A stretch of 64,000 nucleotides of DNA. Origin: a bacterium. Its GTDB lineage: Bacteria > Patescibacteriota > Microgenomatia > UBA1406 > GWC2-37-13. Below the pieces are notes generated by a model, which saw only the letters and a program-made list of their open reading frames with translations, made no database searches and was not told the DNA's origin. Both the position numbers and the translations under genes were made by a program. Positions 63,544 through 64,000 of this stretch are shown here, piece after piece. The stretch covers positions 1-64,000 of the forward strand of contig JAJYOJ010000005.1 of assembly GCA_021796235.1 (NCBI GenBank). Direction: 5' to 3'. Positions within the stretch are counted from its first letter, which is position 1, and the number at the start of each line of letters is the position of its first letter.

Positions 63544-64000
63544 TTATTTGGAACTTAAAACCTGTTGGATTGCTGCATCAAGCTGTTTGTCATCCTGTCG
63601 AGTCAAGGTATTACCCGCTTTGATCTGATTGGTTACGGTTATGTCGGGCTGGATGCCTTTTCCATTGATCCATTCACCGTTGGGCAGGATCCATTTGGCT
63701 ACGGTGACATGCAGGCCAGATCCACCATTTAGATCGAGAGCTTCCTGGACCGAACCTTTTCCGAAGGTCTTTTCGCCAATAAGTTTTGCGCGTTTATAAT
63801 CTTGCAGAGCTCCGGATAGTATTTCTGCCGCCGAAGCCGAGCCTTTATTAACTAAAACAATTAAAGGAATATTGAGTAATCGACCCTGTCTGGTTACATA
63901 GTAATCTTTTGATTCACTGGGCGTTGTCGATTCCTGTTTTACAATAAGTTTTCCTTGCGGTAAAAAGTCGGAAGCGAGATAAACTGCACCGTCCAAAAAT
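63544..64000 (-). CDS. S41-family C-terminal processing peptidase (N-terminus outside window)
   Basis: C-terminal ~150 residues of a Ctp/Prc-like protease; the frame runs on past the right edge. The catalytic Ser lies in NKGSASAAEILSGAL and the Lys in GEKTFGKGSVQE; PNGEWINGKGIQPDI is the conserved end. Such proteases are exported and process periplasmic or surface proteins; in this organism a role at the cell surface is likely. The PDZ domain and signal peptide would lie beyond the window. Confidence 0.92.
   Translation of the reverse strand, partial: FLDGAVYLASDFLPQGKLIVKQESTTPSESKDYYVTRQGRLLNIPLIVLVNKGSASAAEILSGALQDYKRAKLIGEKTFGKGSVQEALDLNGGSGLHVTVAKWILPNGEWINGKGIQPDITVTNQIKAGNTLTRQDDKQLDAAIQQVLSSK

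Overview
The window looks like a chromosomal segment of a Candidate Phyla Radiation (Patescibacteria) bacterium, most like Microgenomates. This is inferred from gene content, not from a marker phylogeny. The DNA is AT-rich, genes are packed with 0-20 nt gaps or short overlaps, a single Xer-type recombinase is present, release factor 1 is very short, L31 carries a lysine-rich tail, and there are many hypothetical membrane glycosyltransferases. Reading starts against promoters gave a recurring architecture: a -10 hexamer (often extended TGn) ends only 6-12 nt before the start codon, so many first genes appear leaderless or nearly so, and several -10 boxes are built around the stop codon of the upstream gene.

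Layout. 1-4.7 kb is accessory DNA: a ParB-domain DNA methylase cut by the left edge, two unknown genes, a divergent AbiV-like HEPN protein with a long C-terminal extension, and a gene-poor stretch ending in a decayed cupin fragment. 4.7-5.8 kb holds a small membrane protein, a DUF84 (YjjX-like) NTPase, tRNA-Leu(UAG) and another small membrane protein. A tyrosine recombinase at 5.9 kb opens a block of about 39 kb (to 45.1 kb) for cell-surface glycan. It encodes GT2 and GT4 transferases, GT-C membrane transferases (GT39, DUF2079, TMTC-like, large AftD-like), three lipid-linked-sugar flippases, nucleotide-sugar enzymes (GalE, GDP-mannose dehydratase, RmlC, CDP-paratose epimerase-like), acetyltransferases, SAM methyltransferases including a C-methyltransferase, and a B12-binding radical SAM protein. 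tRNA-Gly(UCC) and a flavodoxin lie inside it.

45.1-52.0 kb is a forward block headed by a SAM-I (S-box) riboswitch with a terminator: a small zinc-ribbon ORF, metK, a PfkB kinase (probably adenosine kinase), ahcY, pyk and lepA. MetK makes SAM for the methyltransferases next door, AhcY splits the S-adenosylhomocysteine they release, and the kinase would remove adenosine. 52.0-62.9 kb is a reverse housekeeping block: hisS, prfA, rpmE, rplJ-rplL with a structured leader, gyrB, ppa, gyrA, folD, miaA, and a Pro/Thr-repeat surface protein. A histidine phosphatase and an S41 protease cut by the right edge close the window.

The signals most worth following are the S-box on metK, the leaderless and stop-codon-fused promoters, a 7-bp tandem repeat able to switch the DUF2079 gene, the AbiV/methylase island, the release factor without domain 1, the divergent FolD, and an operator-like palindrome over a glycosyltransferase promoter. 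No CRISPR array, insertion sequence or rRNA was seen.
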